54,330 bases of DNA from Burkholderiales bacterium 68-10 (GTDB lineage Bacteria; Pseudomonadota; Gammaproteobacteria; Burkholderiales; Burkholderiaceae_C): contig MKTG01000050.1 of the NCBI GenBank assembly GCA_001897615.1, positions 25,539 to 79,868 on the forward strand. The letters are read 5' to 3'. Made by a program: the position numbers and the translations under genes. Shown here one piece after another: positions 43,653 to 51,696 of the stretch. The notes beneath the pieces are model-generated. The model worked only from the letters and a program-made list of their open reading frames with translations. It searched no databases and was not told where the DNA came from. The stretch's first letter is position 1; each line of letters opens with the position of its first letter.

Positions 43653-43670
43653 GCCGACTGCCCGGTCGGC
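43653..43670. promoter_or_regulatory. GCCGAC-N6-GTCGGC palindrome between paaG and the divergent crotonase
   Basis: GCCGACTGCCCGGTCGGC lies 34 bases upstream of paaG and 75 bases before the divergent gene. Its form fits a TetR-family operator, and betaproteobacterial paa genes are commonly controlled by a TetR-type repressor (PaaR). No regulator gene is in the window. Confidence 0.45.
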
Positions 43671-43744
43671 TAACCGGCGGGCCGCGCCGGCCGGTGGTTA
43701 TAGTGCCATTTGCACGCATTCACACCACCCGATCAGGAGAACCC

Positions 43745-44524
43745 ATGACCTACGAACTCATCACCACGCGCGTTGAGGGCGGCCAGGTGGGCGTCATCAC
43801 GCTCAACCGGCCCAAGCAGCTGAACGCGCTCAACAGCCAGCTGATGGTCGAGCTGGGCCAGGCGCTGAAGGCCTTCGATGCCGACCCGGCCATCGGCTGC
43901 ATGGTCATCACCGGCAGCGAGAAATCGTTTGCCGCCGGCGCCGACATCGGCGCCATGGCCAGCTACAGCTTCGCCGACGTCTACCGCGACGACTACATCA
44001 CGCGCGACTGGGAAACCATCCGCTCCATCCGCAAGCCGGTGATCGCCGCCGTGAGCGGCTTTGCCCTGGGCGGCGGCTGCGAGCTGGCCATGATGTGCGA
44101 CTTCATCATCGCCGCCGACAACGCCAAGTTTGGCCAGCCCGAGATCAAGCTGGGCGTCATTCCCGGCGCCGGCGGCACGCAGCGGCTGCCGCGCGCGGTG
44201 GGCAAGTCCAAGGCCATGGACATGGTGCTGACGGCGCGCATGATGGACGCCACCGAGGCCGAGCGCGCCGGCCTGGTCAGCCGCGTGGTGCCGCTGGACA
44301 AGCTGATGGAGGAAACCCTGGCCGCGGCGCTGACCATTTGCAGCTTTGGCCAGCTGGCGGTGATGGCGGCCAAGGAATCGGTCAACCGCGCCTTCGAAGG
44401 CACGCTGGCCGACGGCGTGATGTTCGAGCGCCGCCTGTTCCACGGCCTGTTCGCCACACAGGACCAGAAGGAAGGCATGGACGCCTTCGTCAACAAGCGC
44501 GCGCCGGCGTTCAAGCACCAGTGA
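43745..44524 (+). CDS. Enoyl-CoA hydratase (crotonase family), PaaF-like
   Basis: A 259-residue enoyl-CoA hydratase. [15 protein letters not shown] and [15 protein letters not shown] supply the oxyanion hole and first catalytic glutamate; [17 protein letters not shown] supplies the second. Both acids are present, so it should be a true 2,3-hydratase. Divergent orientation from paaG suggests the PaaF step (hydration in the lower phenylacetate pathway), but general fatty-acid beta-oxidation is equally possible. ATG 43745 follows CAGGAGAACCC, an excellent ribosome site. Confidence 0.9.
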   Translation: MTYELITTRVEGGQVGVITLNRPKQLNALNSQLMVELGQALKAFDADPAIGCMVITGSEKSFAAGADIGAMASYSFADVYRDDYITRDWETIRSIRKPVIAAVSGFALGGGCELAMMCDFIIAADNAKFGQPEIKLGVIPGAGGTQRLPRAVGKSKAMDMVLTARMMDATEAERAGLVSRVVPLDKLMEETLAAALTICSFGQLAVMAAKESVNRAFEGTLADGVMFERRLFHGLFATQDQKEGMDAFVNKRAPAFKHQ

Positions 44525-44567
44525 CCGCGGGCCATGGCCTGCAAAGGCCCTATAATGCGCGTTTGCC

Positions 44568-44644
44568 GGTGGTATAGCTCAGACGGTTAGAGCGTGGGAT
44601 TCATAACCCCAAGGTCGGTGGTTCGATTCCACCTACCACCACCA
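44568..44644 (+). tRNA. tRNA-Met (anticodon CAT)
   Basis: GGTGGTA...TACCACC forms the acceptor stem. The D arm is TAGCTCAGACGGTTAGAG, the anticodon loop ATTCATAACC has CAT, and the T arm GGTGGTTCGATTCCACC is perfect. A 3' CCA is encoded (44642-44644). TATAAT at 44550-44555 is a good -10 box. The elongator Met identity is most likely; a lysidine-modified tRNA-Ile2 also has CAT and would need a covariance model to exclude. Confidence 0.95.
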
Positions 44645-44651
44645 GACCCAA

Positions 44652-44681
44652 GGGCCCGGATGACCTCCGGGCCCTTTTTTT
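44652..44681 (+). terminator. Rho-independent terminator after tRNA-Met
   Basis: GGGCCCGGA, loop TGACC, TCCGGGCCC, then seven T residues. A textbook intrinsic terminator 7 bases after the tRNA CCA end. Confidence 0.93.
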
Positions 44682-44761
44682 GCGTCTGCAAGTACGTGGC
44701 CCCGCGCGTGCTGCCCCGCACCTCCTCAGCGACGCACCCCGATACAATGCCCGCTCCCCGC

Positions 44762-44836
44762 GCCGCCGTAGTTCAATGGATAGAACGAGCGCCTCCTAAG
44801 CGCTAGATACAGGTTCGATTCCTGTCGGTGGTGCCA
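44762..44836 (+). tRNA. tRNA-Arg (anticodon CCT)
   Basis: Acceptor stem GCCGCCG/CGGTGGT with two G-T pairs, D arm TAGTTCAATGGATAGAA, anticodon loop CTCCTAA (CCT), and T arm CAGGTTCGATTCCTG. The CCA end is encoded. GATACAAT at 44741-44748 may be the -10 box. The gspF start lies only 40 bases downstream with no terminator between them. Confidence 0.94.
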
Positions 44837-44876
44837 CCGTCCCGTGCCAGGTCGCCGCCGCCCGCCGCCCACGTCC

Positions 44877-46094
44877 GTGCCCGCCTACACCTTCGAAGCC
44901 CTGCAAGCCGACGGCAAGTCCCGCAAGGGGGTGATCGAGGCCGACACCGTCCGTGCCGCGCGCGCACTGCTGCGCACGCAGGCCCTGGTGCCGCTGTCGG
45001 TGGAGCCGGTGACGGGCAGCGGCGGCTCGGTGCTGACGCGCCCCATCGGCGGCGCGCGCGCCTTCAACAGCGCCCAGCTGGCCATCTGGACGCGCCAGCT
45101 GGCCGGCCTGGTCAGCTCGGGCCTGCCACTGGAGCGGGCACTCACCGCGCTGGTGGACGAGGCCGAGCACGAGCGCCAGCGCCACCTGATCGCCGCGCTG
45201 CGCGCCGAGGTCAATGCCGGCGCGCCGCTGGCCGGCGCCATGGCGCAGCACCCGCGCGACTTCTCGCCCGTGTACACCGCCGTCGTCGCGGCCGGCGAAC
45301 AGGGCGGCCACCTGGGCGCCGTGCTGGAGCGCCTGGCCGACGACCTGGAAGAGCGCCAGACGCTCAAGGCCCGGCTGATCGGCGCGGCGCTGTACCCGGC
45401 CATCGTCACGGTAGTGGCCATCGTCATCGTCATCTTCCTGGTCAGCTACGTGGTGCCGCAGGTGGCCACGGTGTTTGCCGGCAGCAAGCAGGCACTGCCG
45501 ACGCTCACGGTGCTCATGCTGGCGGTCAGCCAGCTGGTGCGTGCCTGGGGCTGGTGGTTGCTGGGAACTATTGTTTTGATAGCTGTTGGCGCACGCCTGG
45601 CCTTGCGAAACAACAGATTGAGGCAGAAATTCGATGCCCTGTGGCTGCGCCTGCCCCTGGTCGGGCGGCTGTCCCGCGGCTACAACGCCGCCCGCTTTGG
45701 CGCCACGCTGGCCATGCTGGCCGGCGCCGGCGTGCCGATCCTGCGCGCGCTGCAGGCCGCGGGCCAGACCCTGAACAACACCGCCATGCGCGCCGACGCC
45801 GAGGACGCGCTGGTGATGGTGCGCGAAGGCGCGCCGCTGGCCGCCGCGCTGGCGCAGAAAAAGCGCTTTCCCGGCCTGCTGGCGATGTTCGCCCGGCTGG
45901 GCGAGCAGACCGGGCAGCTGCCCATGATGCTGCAGCGCGCCAGCACCCAGCTGTCGGCCGAGGTGCAACGCCGCGCCCTGCAGCTGGCCACCGTGCTGGA
46001 GCCGCTGCTGATCGTCGCCATGGGCGTGGTGGTGCTGCTGATCGTGCTGGCGGTGATGCTGCCGATCATCCAGTTGAACCAGTGGGTGAAATGA
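44877..46094 (+). CDS. gspF: Type II secretion inner-membrane platform protein GspF family
   Basis: A 405-residue polytopic protein with two cytoplasmic GspF domains and three membrane segments. WTRQLAGLVSSGLPLERAL and the repeat ARFGATLAMLAGAGVPILRAL mark the paired domains. VVVLLIVLAVMLPIIQLNQWV is the final helix. GspF couples the secretion ATPase GspE to the pseudopilus; a role in type IV pilus or general type II secretion cannot be separated without partners, none of which is adjacent. GTG 44877 begins the usual YTFEALQADGK; the track starts 11 codons earlier. A copy of the Comamonadaceae repeat encodes part of the second membrane segment region (45566-45602). Confidence 0.9.
   Translation: MPAYTFEALQADGKSRKGVIEADTVRAARALLRTQALVPLSVEPVTGSGGSVLTRPIGGARAFNSAQLAIWTRQLAGLVSSGLPLERALTALVDEAEHERQRHLIAALRAEVNAGAPLAGAMAQHPRDFSPVYTAVVAAGEQGGHLGAVLERLADDLEERQTLKARLIGAALYPAIVTVVAIVIVIFLVSYVVPQVATVFAGSKQALPTLTVLMLAVSQLVRAWGWWLLGTIVLIAVGARLALRNNRLRQKFDALWLRLPLVGRLSRGYNAARFGATLAMLAGAGVPILRALQAAGQTLNNTAMRADAEDALVMVREGAPLAAALAQKKRFPGLLAMFARLGEQTGQLPMMLQRASTQLSAEVQRRALQLATVLEPLLIVAMGVVVLLIVLAVMLPIIQLNQWVK
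45566..45602. repeat. Comamonadaceae repeat inside gspF, copy f
   Basis: ATTGTTTTGATAGCTGTTGG followed by CGCACGCCTGG, inverted copy, in frame near the middle of the GspF coding sequence (TIVLIAVGARLAL). Confidence 0.55.
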
Positions 46095-46197
46095 TCCCCC
46101 CTGAGCCGCTGCGCGGCTTCCCCCCAGGGGGACAACGCCAGTGGCCAGGGAAACCCCGGCCACGGCGTTCGCTGGCATGGCCTGCTCCGCGGCCACT
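46095..46197. repeat. Dispersed intergenic repeat, copy 2
   Basis: Directly follows the gspF stop. It has the same CCCCCTGAGCCGCTGCGCGG head, central C/G-run hairpin, inverted GTGGCC...GGCCAC, and CCTGCTCCGCGGCCA tail as copy 1 at 3577-3694. Confidence 0.7.
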
Positions 46198-46224
46198 TGA
46201 AGTTTCTTGGCCAATTGGCCTTTA

Positions 46225-46262
46225 CCGCTTGCCCATCAAGCGCAAGCAGCTATCATTTTGAT
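46225..46262. repeat. Comamonadaceae repeat, copy g, abutting a start codon
   Basis: CAAGCGCAAGCAGCTATCAT followed by TTTGAT ends immediately before the ATG of the 5'-nucleotidase gene, so the repeat forms its translation-initiation region. Confidence 0.6.
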
Positions 46263-47207
46263 ATGTCTCCCACCCTCGACGACAAGCTCGTGGTCGCCAT
46301 CTCCTCGCGCGCGCTGTTCGATCTGGAAGAGGAAAACCGCCTGTTCGAAAGCGGCGACCCCGAGGGCTACATGCGCGTGCAGCTGGAGCGGCTGGACCTG
46401 CCGGCGCGCCCCGGCATCGCGCACGCCATGGTGCGCAAGCTGCTGCGCTTCAATGAAGACGGCGTCGAGCGCGTCGAGGTGGTCATCCTGTCGCGCAACG
46501 ACCCGGTCAGCGGCATGCGCATCTTCAACTCGGGCGCGGCGCAGGCGCTGCGGCTGGAGCGCGGCGTGTTCACCCAAGGGCGCCCGCCCTTTGCCTACCT
46601 GCGGCCGCTGCAGGCCGACATCTTCCTGTCGGCCAACGCCGACGACGTGCGCGAGGCGCTGGCCGCCGGCTTTCCGGCCGCGCATGTGATGGTCGACGCC
46701 GCCCCGGCCGGCGACCGCTACCCCGACGAGGTGCGCATCGCCTTCGACGGCGACGCCGTGCTGTTCTCCGACGAGGCCGAGCAGGTGTTCCAGAAGAAGG
46801 GGCTGGCGGCGTTCCAGAAGCACGAGCAGCGCAAGGCCGACGAGCCGCTGCCCGACGGCCCCTTCAAGCCCTTTCTGGTGGCGCTGCACCGGCTGCAGCA
46901 GGCCGGCGTGCCGCACATGCGCATCCGCACCGCCCTGGTCACCGCGCGTGGCGCGCCGGCGCACCGCCGCGCCATCCAGACCCTGATGCGCTGGAACATC
47001 CGGGTCGACGAAGCCATGTTCCTGGGCGGCCTGCCCAAAGGCGAGTTCCTGCGCGAGTTCGAACCCGATTTCTTCTTCGACGACCAGAGCGGACACATCG
47101 CCCACGCCGCCCGGCATGTACCGGCCGGCCATGTGGCGGCGGGCGTGACCAATGCCACGGCGCCGGCGGAAACTTCGCGCCGCCGCCAGGACTCCAAGCC
47201 CCGATGA
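46263..47207 (+). CDS. 5'-nucleotidase (PF06189-type)
   Basis: A 314-residue protein resembling the bacterial 5'-nucleotidase family related to cytosolic 5'-nucleotidase I. Visible blocks are VVAISSRALFDLEEENRLFE at the start, VEVVILSRNDPVSGMRIFNS, FLSANADDVREAL, and RIAFDGDAVLFSDEAE, where the conserved aspartates lie. LVTARGAPAHRRAIQTL and LGGLPKGEFL follow. It should dephosphorylate nucleoside 5'-monophosphates in the cytoplasm. The start ATG lies right after a dispersed repeat and has no Shine-Dalgarno sequence. It overlaps the EF-hand gene by 4 bases. Confidence 0.85.
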   Translation: MSPTLDDKLVVAISSRALFDLEEENRLFESGDPEGYMRVQLERLDLPARPGIAHAMVRKLLRFNEDGVERVEVVILSRNDPVSGMRIFNSGAAQALRLERGVFTQGRPPFAYLRPLQADIFLSANADDVREALAAGFPAAHVMVDAAPAGDRYPDEVRIAFDGDAVLFSDEAEQVFQKKGLAAFQKHEQRKADEPLPDGPFKPFLVALHRLQQAGVPHMRIRTALVTARGAPAHRRAIQTLMRWNIRVDEAMFLGGLPKGEFLREFEPDFFFDDQSGHIAHAARHVPAGHVAAGVTNATAPAETSRRRQDSKPR

Positions 47208-47593
47208 ACACGTCGCGCTGGTTTCTATCCCTGATGCTCGCCCTGCCCTTGGGCAGTGCCCCGGCGCTGGCGCAAAAGGCCGCCGCGGCGGCCACCACGC
47301 CAAGCACGGCCAAGGCGCCCGGCAAGGGCGAGGCGCAGGCGCTGAAAATCTTTCGCATGCTCGACGCCGATGGCGACGGCCGCATCTCGCGCCAGGAGGC
47401 GCAGGTGGGCTTTCGCCTCAAGCCCTCGCTGGCCGAGGATTTTCGCCAGGCCGACCTGAACGGCGACGGCTACCTGACCGAGCAGGAAATCCGCGGTGTG
47501 GCCGAACGCCGCCGTGCCGAGCGGCAGGAGCGCCGGCGCCAGGAACAGGCGCTGGCCGCGCGCCCGGCCAACGCCCGCGCCGCCAAGCCGTAG
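47204..47593 (+). CDS. EF-hand domain protein with signal peptide
   Basis: A 129-residue exported protein. The signal peptide runs to about residue 24 (APALAQ). Two canonical EF-hand calcium loops follow: DADGDGRISRQE and DLNGDGYLTEQE. The C-terminus is strongly basic and alanine-rich (RRRAERQERRRQEQ). It probably binds calcium in the periplasm; its partner is unknown. The ATGA overlap with the cytoplasmic 5'-nucleotidase couples two proteins with no obvious shared role. Confidence 0.82.
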   Translation: MNTSRWFLSLMLALPLGSAPALAQKAAAAATTPSTAKAPGKGEAQALKIFRMLDADGDGRISRQEAQVGFRLKPSLAEDFRQADLNGDGYLTEQEIRGVAERRRAERQERRRQEQALAARPANARAAKP

Positions 47594-47657
47594 CGCGCCG
47601 CCCCCGATCGATGTTCAGGCGCCGCCCGCAGGCCCCAGCCTGGCGCCGCGCCCGGCC

Positions 47658-48983
47658 TCACTGCGCCGCCGACGACTCCATCTGGCTCAGCAGCGCGCCC
47701 AGCCACGGCTGCACGAACTGCCCGGCCAGCAGCCCGACCATGCCGGCGGCGGCGATCAGCAGCATGGACAGGGCCAGCTGCCGGATCAGCGCGCCGCTGC
47801 GCGAGCGCAGCACGAAGGACAGGCTGAACACGATGCTGGTGAACGAGGCCAGCCCCGCCCCCACGCCCGCCGTGCCCGGCGGGATGCCGCCCTGCGCCGC
47901 CAGCGACGCCGCCGCGGCCACCGAGCTGGCGCTGGACAGCAGGCCGCCGACGATGCTGACGAAGTAGAAGCCCGCGTCGCCAAACTGCCGCTGCGTCAGC
48001 GCGCCCAGCGCATGCAGCAGCAGGAAGATGGCCCCGTACTTGAGCGCCTGCGGCAGCGAGAACGGCATGTCCAGATGGATCTCGGGCGCCACGCCCGCCC
48101 CCGCCAGCCGGCCGCGCCGCAGGCTGACGCCCACCAGCAGCGCGCTGGCCCCCATCATCAACATGAAGGCGGAAAACGCGCTCACCAGCGCCTCGGGCGC
48201 CAGGATCAGCAGCAGCGTGGCGTTGCGCGCGATCATGGCCACCATCGCCAGCATGATGCCGCGGTAGGCCGTGCCGACGTAGGCCAGCCCCACCTCGCGC
48301 ACGCGCTCGACCAGCTCGATGACGGTGAAGTTGCTGTTGATCAGGCCGCCGAAGAAGCCCGACAGCTCGGTGCCGCGCGTGCCGTACATCTTCCACAGCA
48401 CGTAGTTGAAGAAGCCGATGCCGGCGATCAGGATCACCGCCACCCAGGCCGTGCGCGGCTCGATCAGGCCCCAGGGTCCCACGGCGCCCTGCGGCAGCGC
48501 CGGATAGATCACGATGGCCAGCACCGCCAGCAGGATGGCCGAGCGGATCTCGCCCTCCGACACGCCCATGGAGAAGTCGGCCAGGCGCTCCTTCCAGGCC
48601 AGCAACGCGGTGGCGATCACCATCACCGCCGCCGGCGCGATGGTGTGGCCGCGCCCGCACAGGATGCCGGCCATGCCGGTGACCAGCATCGCGGTCGAGG
48701 TGGTCAGCTCGGTGCCCTGGCCCGCGCGCAGCGATGAAATGTTGAGGATCAGCACCAGCAGGCCGGTGAGCGCCAGCGTGGCCAGCCCGTAACCGTTGCC
48801 CAGCGCGCCGCCCATGGTGCCCAGCAGGCCGATGAAGCCGAAGGTGCGCAGGCCGGCCTCCTTGCCGCGGCGCTCGCGCTCCAGTCCGATCAGCAGGCCC
48901 AGGGCCAGCCCGAGCGCCAGACGCATGAGGATTTGGGTATAGGGCCAGGCACTGACGGGCAGCAGGTTGTCGGTTTCGGACAT
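47658..48983 (-). CDS. MgtC/SapB and DUF4010 membrane protein
   Basis: A 441-residue membrane protein with about a dozen hydrophobic segments. The N-terminal part LRLALGLALGLLIGLERER with GLRTFGFIGLLG is the MgtC/SapB motif; the remainder (SGFFGGLINSNFTVIELV, SIVGGLLSSASSVAAAASLA) matches DUF4010. The function is not established; MgtC proteins are linked to magnesium limitation and ATP synthase control, but fused DUF4010 forms may be transporters. ATG 48983 is preferred to the track start 15 codons upstream. It is divergent from the ABC exporter 148 bases away. Confidence 0.82.
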   Translation of the reverse strand: MSETDNLLPVSAWPYTQILMRLALGLALGLLIGLERERRGKEAGLRTFGFIGLLGTMGGALGNGYGLATLALTGLLVLILNISSLRAGQGTELTTSTAMLVTGMAGILCGRGHTIAPAAVMVIATALLAWKERLADFSMGVSEGEIRSAILLAVLAIVIYPALPQGAVGPWGLIEPRTAWVAVILIAGIGFFNYVLWKMYGTRGTELSGFFGGLINSNFTVIELVERVREVGLAYVGTAYRGIMLAMVAMIARNATLLLILAPEALVSAFSAFMLMMGASALLVGVSLRRGRLAGAGVAPEIHLDMPFSLPQALKYGAIFLLLHALGALTQRQFGDAGFYFVSIVGGLLSSASSVAAAASLAAQGGIPPGTAGVGAGLASFTSIVFSLSFVLRSRSGALIRQLALSMLLIAAAGMVGLLAGQFVQPWLGALLSQMESSAAQ

Positions 48984-49131
48984 CGGGGCGATCTTGCCGC
49001 ATGGCGGGGGGCGGCGCAACACGAGCATGTCACGCCCGCACGGCCTTCGTGCCGGGTCTTCAGCCTCGCCTCAGTCTGGCGCCCGGGCTGCGGCTAGCAT
49101 GGGCACTCCCCTTCCACCTTTTCCAGCCACC

Positions 49132-50955
49132 ATGCGCCTGCCGGACAGCCTTGCCCGTTTTCACAGCTTCCTGCGCCAGGTGGCGCGCCTGTCGGCGCCG
49201 TATTTCAGCGCGTCGGACGAACGCTGGCGCGCGCGTGGCCTGCTGGCGGCCATCGTGGCGCTGAACCTGGGCGCGGTGTACATGCTGGTGCAGATCAACG
49301 AATGGAACCGCGTGTTCTACGACGCGCTGCAGAACAAGGACGCCGCCGTGTTCTGGCGGCAGCTGGGGCGCTTCACGCTGCTGGCGATGGTGTTCATCGT
49401 CATCGCCGTCTACCGCTTCTACCTGACGCAGCTGCTGCAGCTGCGCTGGCGTGCCTGGATGACGCGCGAGCTGATGGGCCGCTGGCTGCACGGCCAGGCC
49501 TTCTACCGCATGGAGCTGGCGCGCTACGCCGGCGCGGCCGAGCCCACCACCAGCGCCACCGGACTGCCGCATCCGGGCCAGCGCGAGCCGGACAACCCCG
49601 ACCAGCGCCTGCAGGAAGACGTCAACCTGTTCACCGCGCAGACGGTGGGCCTGTCGATGGGCTTTCTGAACGCCGTGGTCACGCTGGCCAGCTTCGTCGG
49701 CATCCTGTGGGGACTGTCGGGCGCGTTCTCGTTCACGCTGGGCGGGCAGGCCATCACCATTCCCGGCTTCATGGTGTGGATGGCGGTGCTGTACTGCACG
49801 GCCGGCAGCGTGCTGACGCACTACATCGGCCGCCCGCTGATCGGGCTGAACTTCGAGCAGCAAAAGCGCGAGGCCGACTTTCGCCATCACCTGGTGCGGG
49901 TGCGCGAATACAGCGAGGCCATCGCCCTGGACCGCGGCGAGCAGGTGGAGCAGCGCAACCTGGACACCCGCTTTGGCGCCGTGCTGGCCAACTACCTGCG
50001 CCTGATCGGCAAGCAGAAGCAGCTGGTGGGCTTCACCAACCTGTTCGGCCAGGCGGCGGTGGTGTTTCCGTTCATCGTCGCGGCGCCGCGCTTTTTCTCC
50101 GGCGCCATCCAGCTGGGCGAGCTGATGCAGATCGCCAGCGCCTTTGATCGCGTGCAAGGCGCGCTGTCCTGGTTCGTGGACAACTACGACAGCCTGGCCA
50201 GCTGGCGCGCCACCACCGAGCGCCTGACCAGCTTCGAGGCCGCGCTTGTCAAGCAAAATCAGGCGACAGCGCCTGACCAGCAAGCGCCAGCAGCTATCAA
50301 TTCAGGAATCATCGAGGCCCACGACCTGACCCTGCAACTGCCCACCGGCGCCACCTTGCTGCAAGGCGCCGAGTTGCGCGTGGCACCCGGCCAGCACACG
50401 CTGGTGCAGGGACCGTCTGGCAGCGGCAAGTCCACGCTGTTCCGGGCGCTGGCCGGCATCTGGCCGTTCGCGCAAGGGCAGGTCGGCCTGCCGGCCGGCA
50501 CCATGTTCATCCCGCAGCGGCCGTACTTCCCCGACGGCGCGCTGCGCGACGCCCTGGCCTACCCCGAGCCGGCCAGCCGCTACGACGACGCCCAGCTGCA
50601 GGCCGCGCTGCGCGACGCCTTGCTGCCCGCGCTGGCGGCGCGCCTGGACGAGCGCGACAACTGGACGCAAAAGCTCAGCGGCGGCGAGCAGCAACGCCTG
50701 GCGATCGCCCGCGTGCTGCTGCGGCAACCCGCCTGGGTGCTGGCCGACGAGGCCACCAGCGCGCTGGACGTGCCGGCCGAGCAGCAGCTCTATGCCCGCC
50801 TGCGGGCGCTCACCGAGCAGGCCGGCGGCGCCCTGGTGTCGATCGCCCACCGGCCCAGCGTGGCGGCCTTCCACGGCCGGCGCTGGCAGTTCGTGCCGCA
50901 GGCGGACGCCGCACAGGCGCGCTACCGGATCGAGGTGGCGGCGCAGGACGCATAG
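49132..50955 (+). CDS. ABC transporter, SbmA/BacA-like with fused ATPase (YddA type)
   Basis: A 607-residue half-transporter with an N-terminal SbmA/BacA-like membrane domain (about 1-330) and a C-terminal ATPase. The membrane part shows INEWNRVFYDALQNKD, RWRAWMTRELMGRWL and NPDQRLQEDVNLF, diagnostic of this group. Walker A GPSGSGKST is near residue 427, signature LSGGEQQRLAIARVLL near 514, and Walker B VLADEATSALD follows. Relatives move peptides or cobalamin-like compounds. The linker (VKQNQATAPDQQAPAAINSG) is encoded by a copy of the Comamonadaceae repeat. ATG 49132 is preferred to the track start 55 codons upstream. Confidence 0.9.
   Translation: MRLPDSLARFHSFLRQVARLSAPYFSASDERWRARGLLAAIVALNLGAVYMLVQINEWNRVFYDALQNKDAAVFWRQLGRFTLLAMVFIVIAVYRFYLTQLLQLRWRAWMTRELMGRWLHGQAFYRMELARYAGAAEPTTSATGLPHPGQREPDNPDQRLQEDVNLFTAQTVGLSMGFLNAVVTLASFVGILWGLSGAFSFTLGGQAITIPGFMVWMAVLYCTAGSVLTHYIGRPLIGLNFEQQKREADFRHHLVRVREYSEAIALDRGEQVEQRNLDTRFGAVLANYLRLIGKQKQLVGFTNLFGQAAVVFPFIVAAPRFFSGAIQLGELMQIASAFDRVQGALSWFVDNYDSLASWRATTERLTSFEAALVKQNQATAPDQQAPAAINSGIIEAHDLTLQLPTGATLLQGAELRVAPGQHTLVQGPSGSGKSTLFRALAGIWPFAQGQVGLPAGTMFIPQRPYFPDGALRDALAYPEPASRYDDAQLQAALRDALLPALAARLDERDNWTQKLSGGEQQRLAIARVLLRQPAWVLADEATSALDVPAEQQLYARLRALTEQAGGALVSIAHRPSVAAFHGRRWQFVPQADAAQARYRIEVAAQDA
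50251..50306. repeat. Comamonadaceae repeat inside the ABC exporter gene, copy h
   Basis: AGCGCCAGCAGCTATCA (50283-50299) and flanks, in frame between the membrane and ATPase domains. Confidence 0.65.
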
Positions 50956-50992
50956 CGCGGGCATCGCCGCCGGACCGCGCGCCGCCCCCGCA

Positions 50993-51601
50993 TCAAAAGC
51001 GGTGCGTGTAGTACAGCTGGCCGAAGTCCAGGCCCGGGTTCGGCCTCTTGATGCCCAGGTTGGACACGTGCTGGTAGCGCAGCCCGAGCGTCGAACGTCC
51101 CTGCGCGCCCCACTGCACACCCACGCCCAGCATGTCGGAAAACTGGAACGCCGTGCTGAGCGAGCGCTCCGGCGCCACGCGGGTGTGCGACAGCAGGCGC
51201 GCGCCGATCGAGCCCTCGACGAACAGCAACGCCTGGCCGCCCCGCAGCGGCCGCTCCAGCCGCAGCACGGGCGAATAGCCCAGCTCCAGCAGGTCACGGG
51301 CCTTGGGCACGCGCCAGGCCGCCAGCTCGACCTCGTGGCGCAGCCGCAGGCGCCACTGCGCGCCCTGCCACAGGGGCGCGGGCTGCGTCCAGCCGGCGAT
51401 CACACCGAGCTTGCTGACATTCGCCTCGGCCGCCCCGGCCGCCGACAAAGTCCAGTCCAGGCCCCCGGCCGGCTGCGCCTGGGCCTGCGCCAGCCCGCAA
51501 GCGGCGCCCAGGCAGGCCGCCACCGCCCAGGCGACGCGGCCAGGAGCGCGCGTCGCGGAACCGGGATGGAAACGGCTGTGGCAGCAGGGCAGATCGGTCA
51601 T
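50993..51601 (-). CDS. Lipid A 3-O-deacylase (PagL family)
   Basis: A 202-residue outer-membrane protein with a signal peptide ending at about residue 43 (AQAQA). The rest alternates short beta strands as in an eight-stranded barrel and ends in aromatic Phe. The active-site motif HxSN is present in YQHVSNLGIKRPNPG (His178, Ser180). PagL removes the 3-O acyl chain of lipid A, reducing endotoxicity and altering the outer membrane. By spacing, the acidic third residue falls on Asp192 rather than the Glu I recall in characterised PagL. It stands alone, 38 bases from the converging ABC exporter gene. Confidence 0.85.
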   Translation of the reverse strand: MTDLPCCHSRFHPGSATRAPGRVAWAVAACLGAACGLAQAQAQPAGGLDWTLSAAGAAEANVSKLGVIAGWTQPAPLWQGAQWRLRLRHEVELAAWRVPKARDLLELGYSPVLRLERPLRGGQALLFVEGSIGARLLSHTRVAPERSLSTAFQFSDMLGVGVQWGAQGRSTLGLRYQHVSNLGIKRPNPGLDFGQLYYTHRF

Positions 51602-51621
51602 GCCGGCATCCTACACAAGCT

Positions 51622-51683
51622 CAAACTCAGGCAAAAGCGCCTGTACCGCGCGCGCAACAAGCGCCAGCAGCTATCAAAAACGA
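51622..51683. repeat. Comamonadaceae repeat, copy i
   Basis: A long copy containing GGCAAAAGCGCCTGTACCGC and the core AGCGCCAGCAGCTATCA (51660-51676), in the gap between pagL and the nitroreductase gene. Confidence 0.65.
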
Positions 51684-51696
51684 ACTGTCCAGGAGG

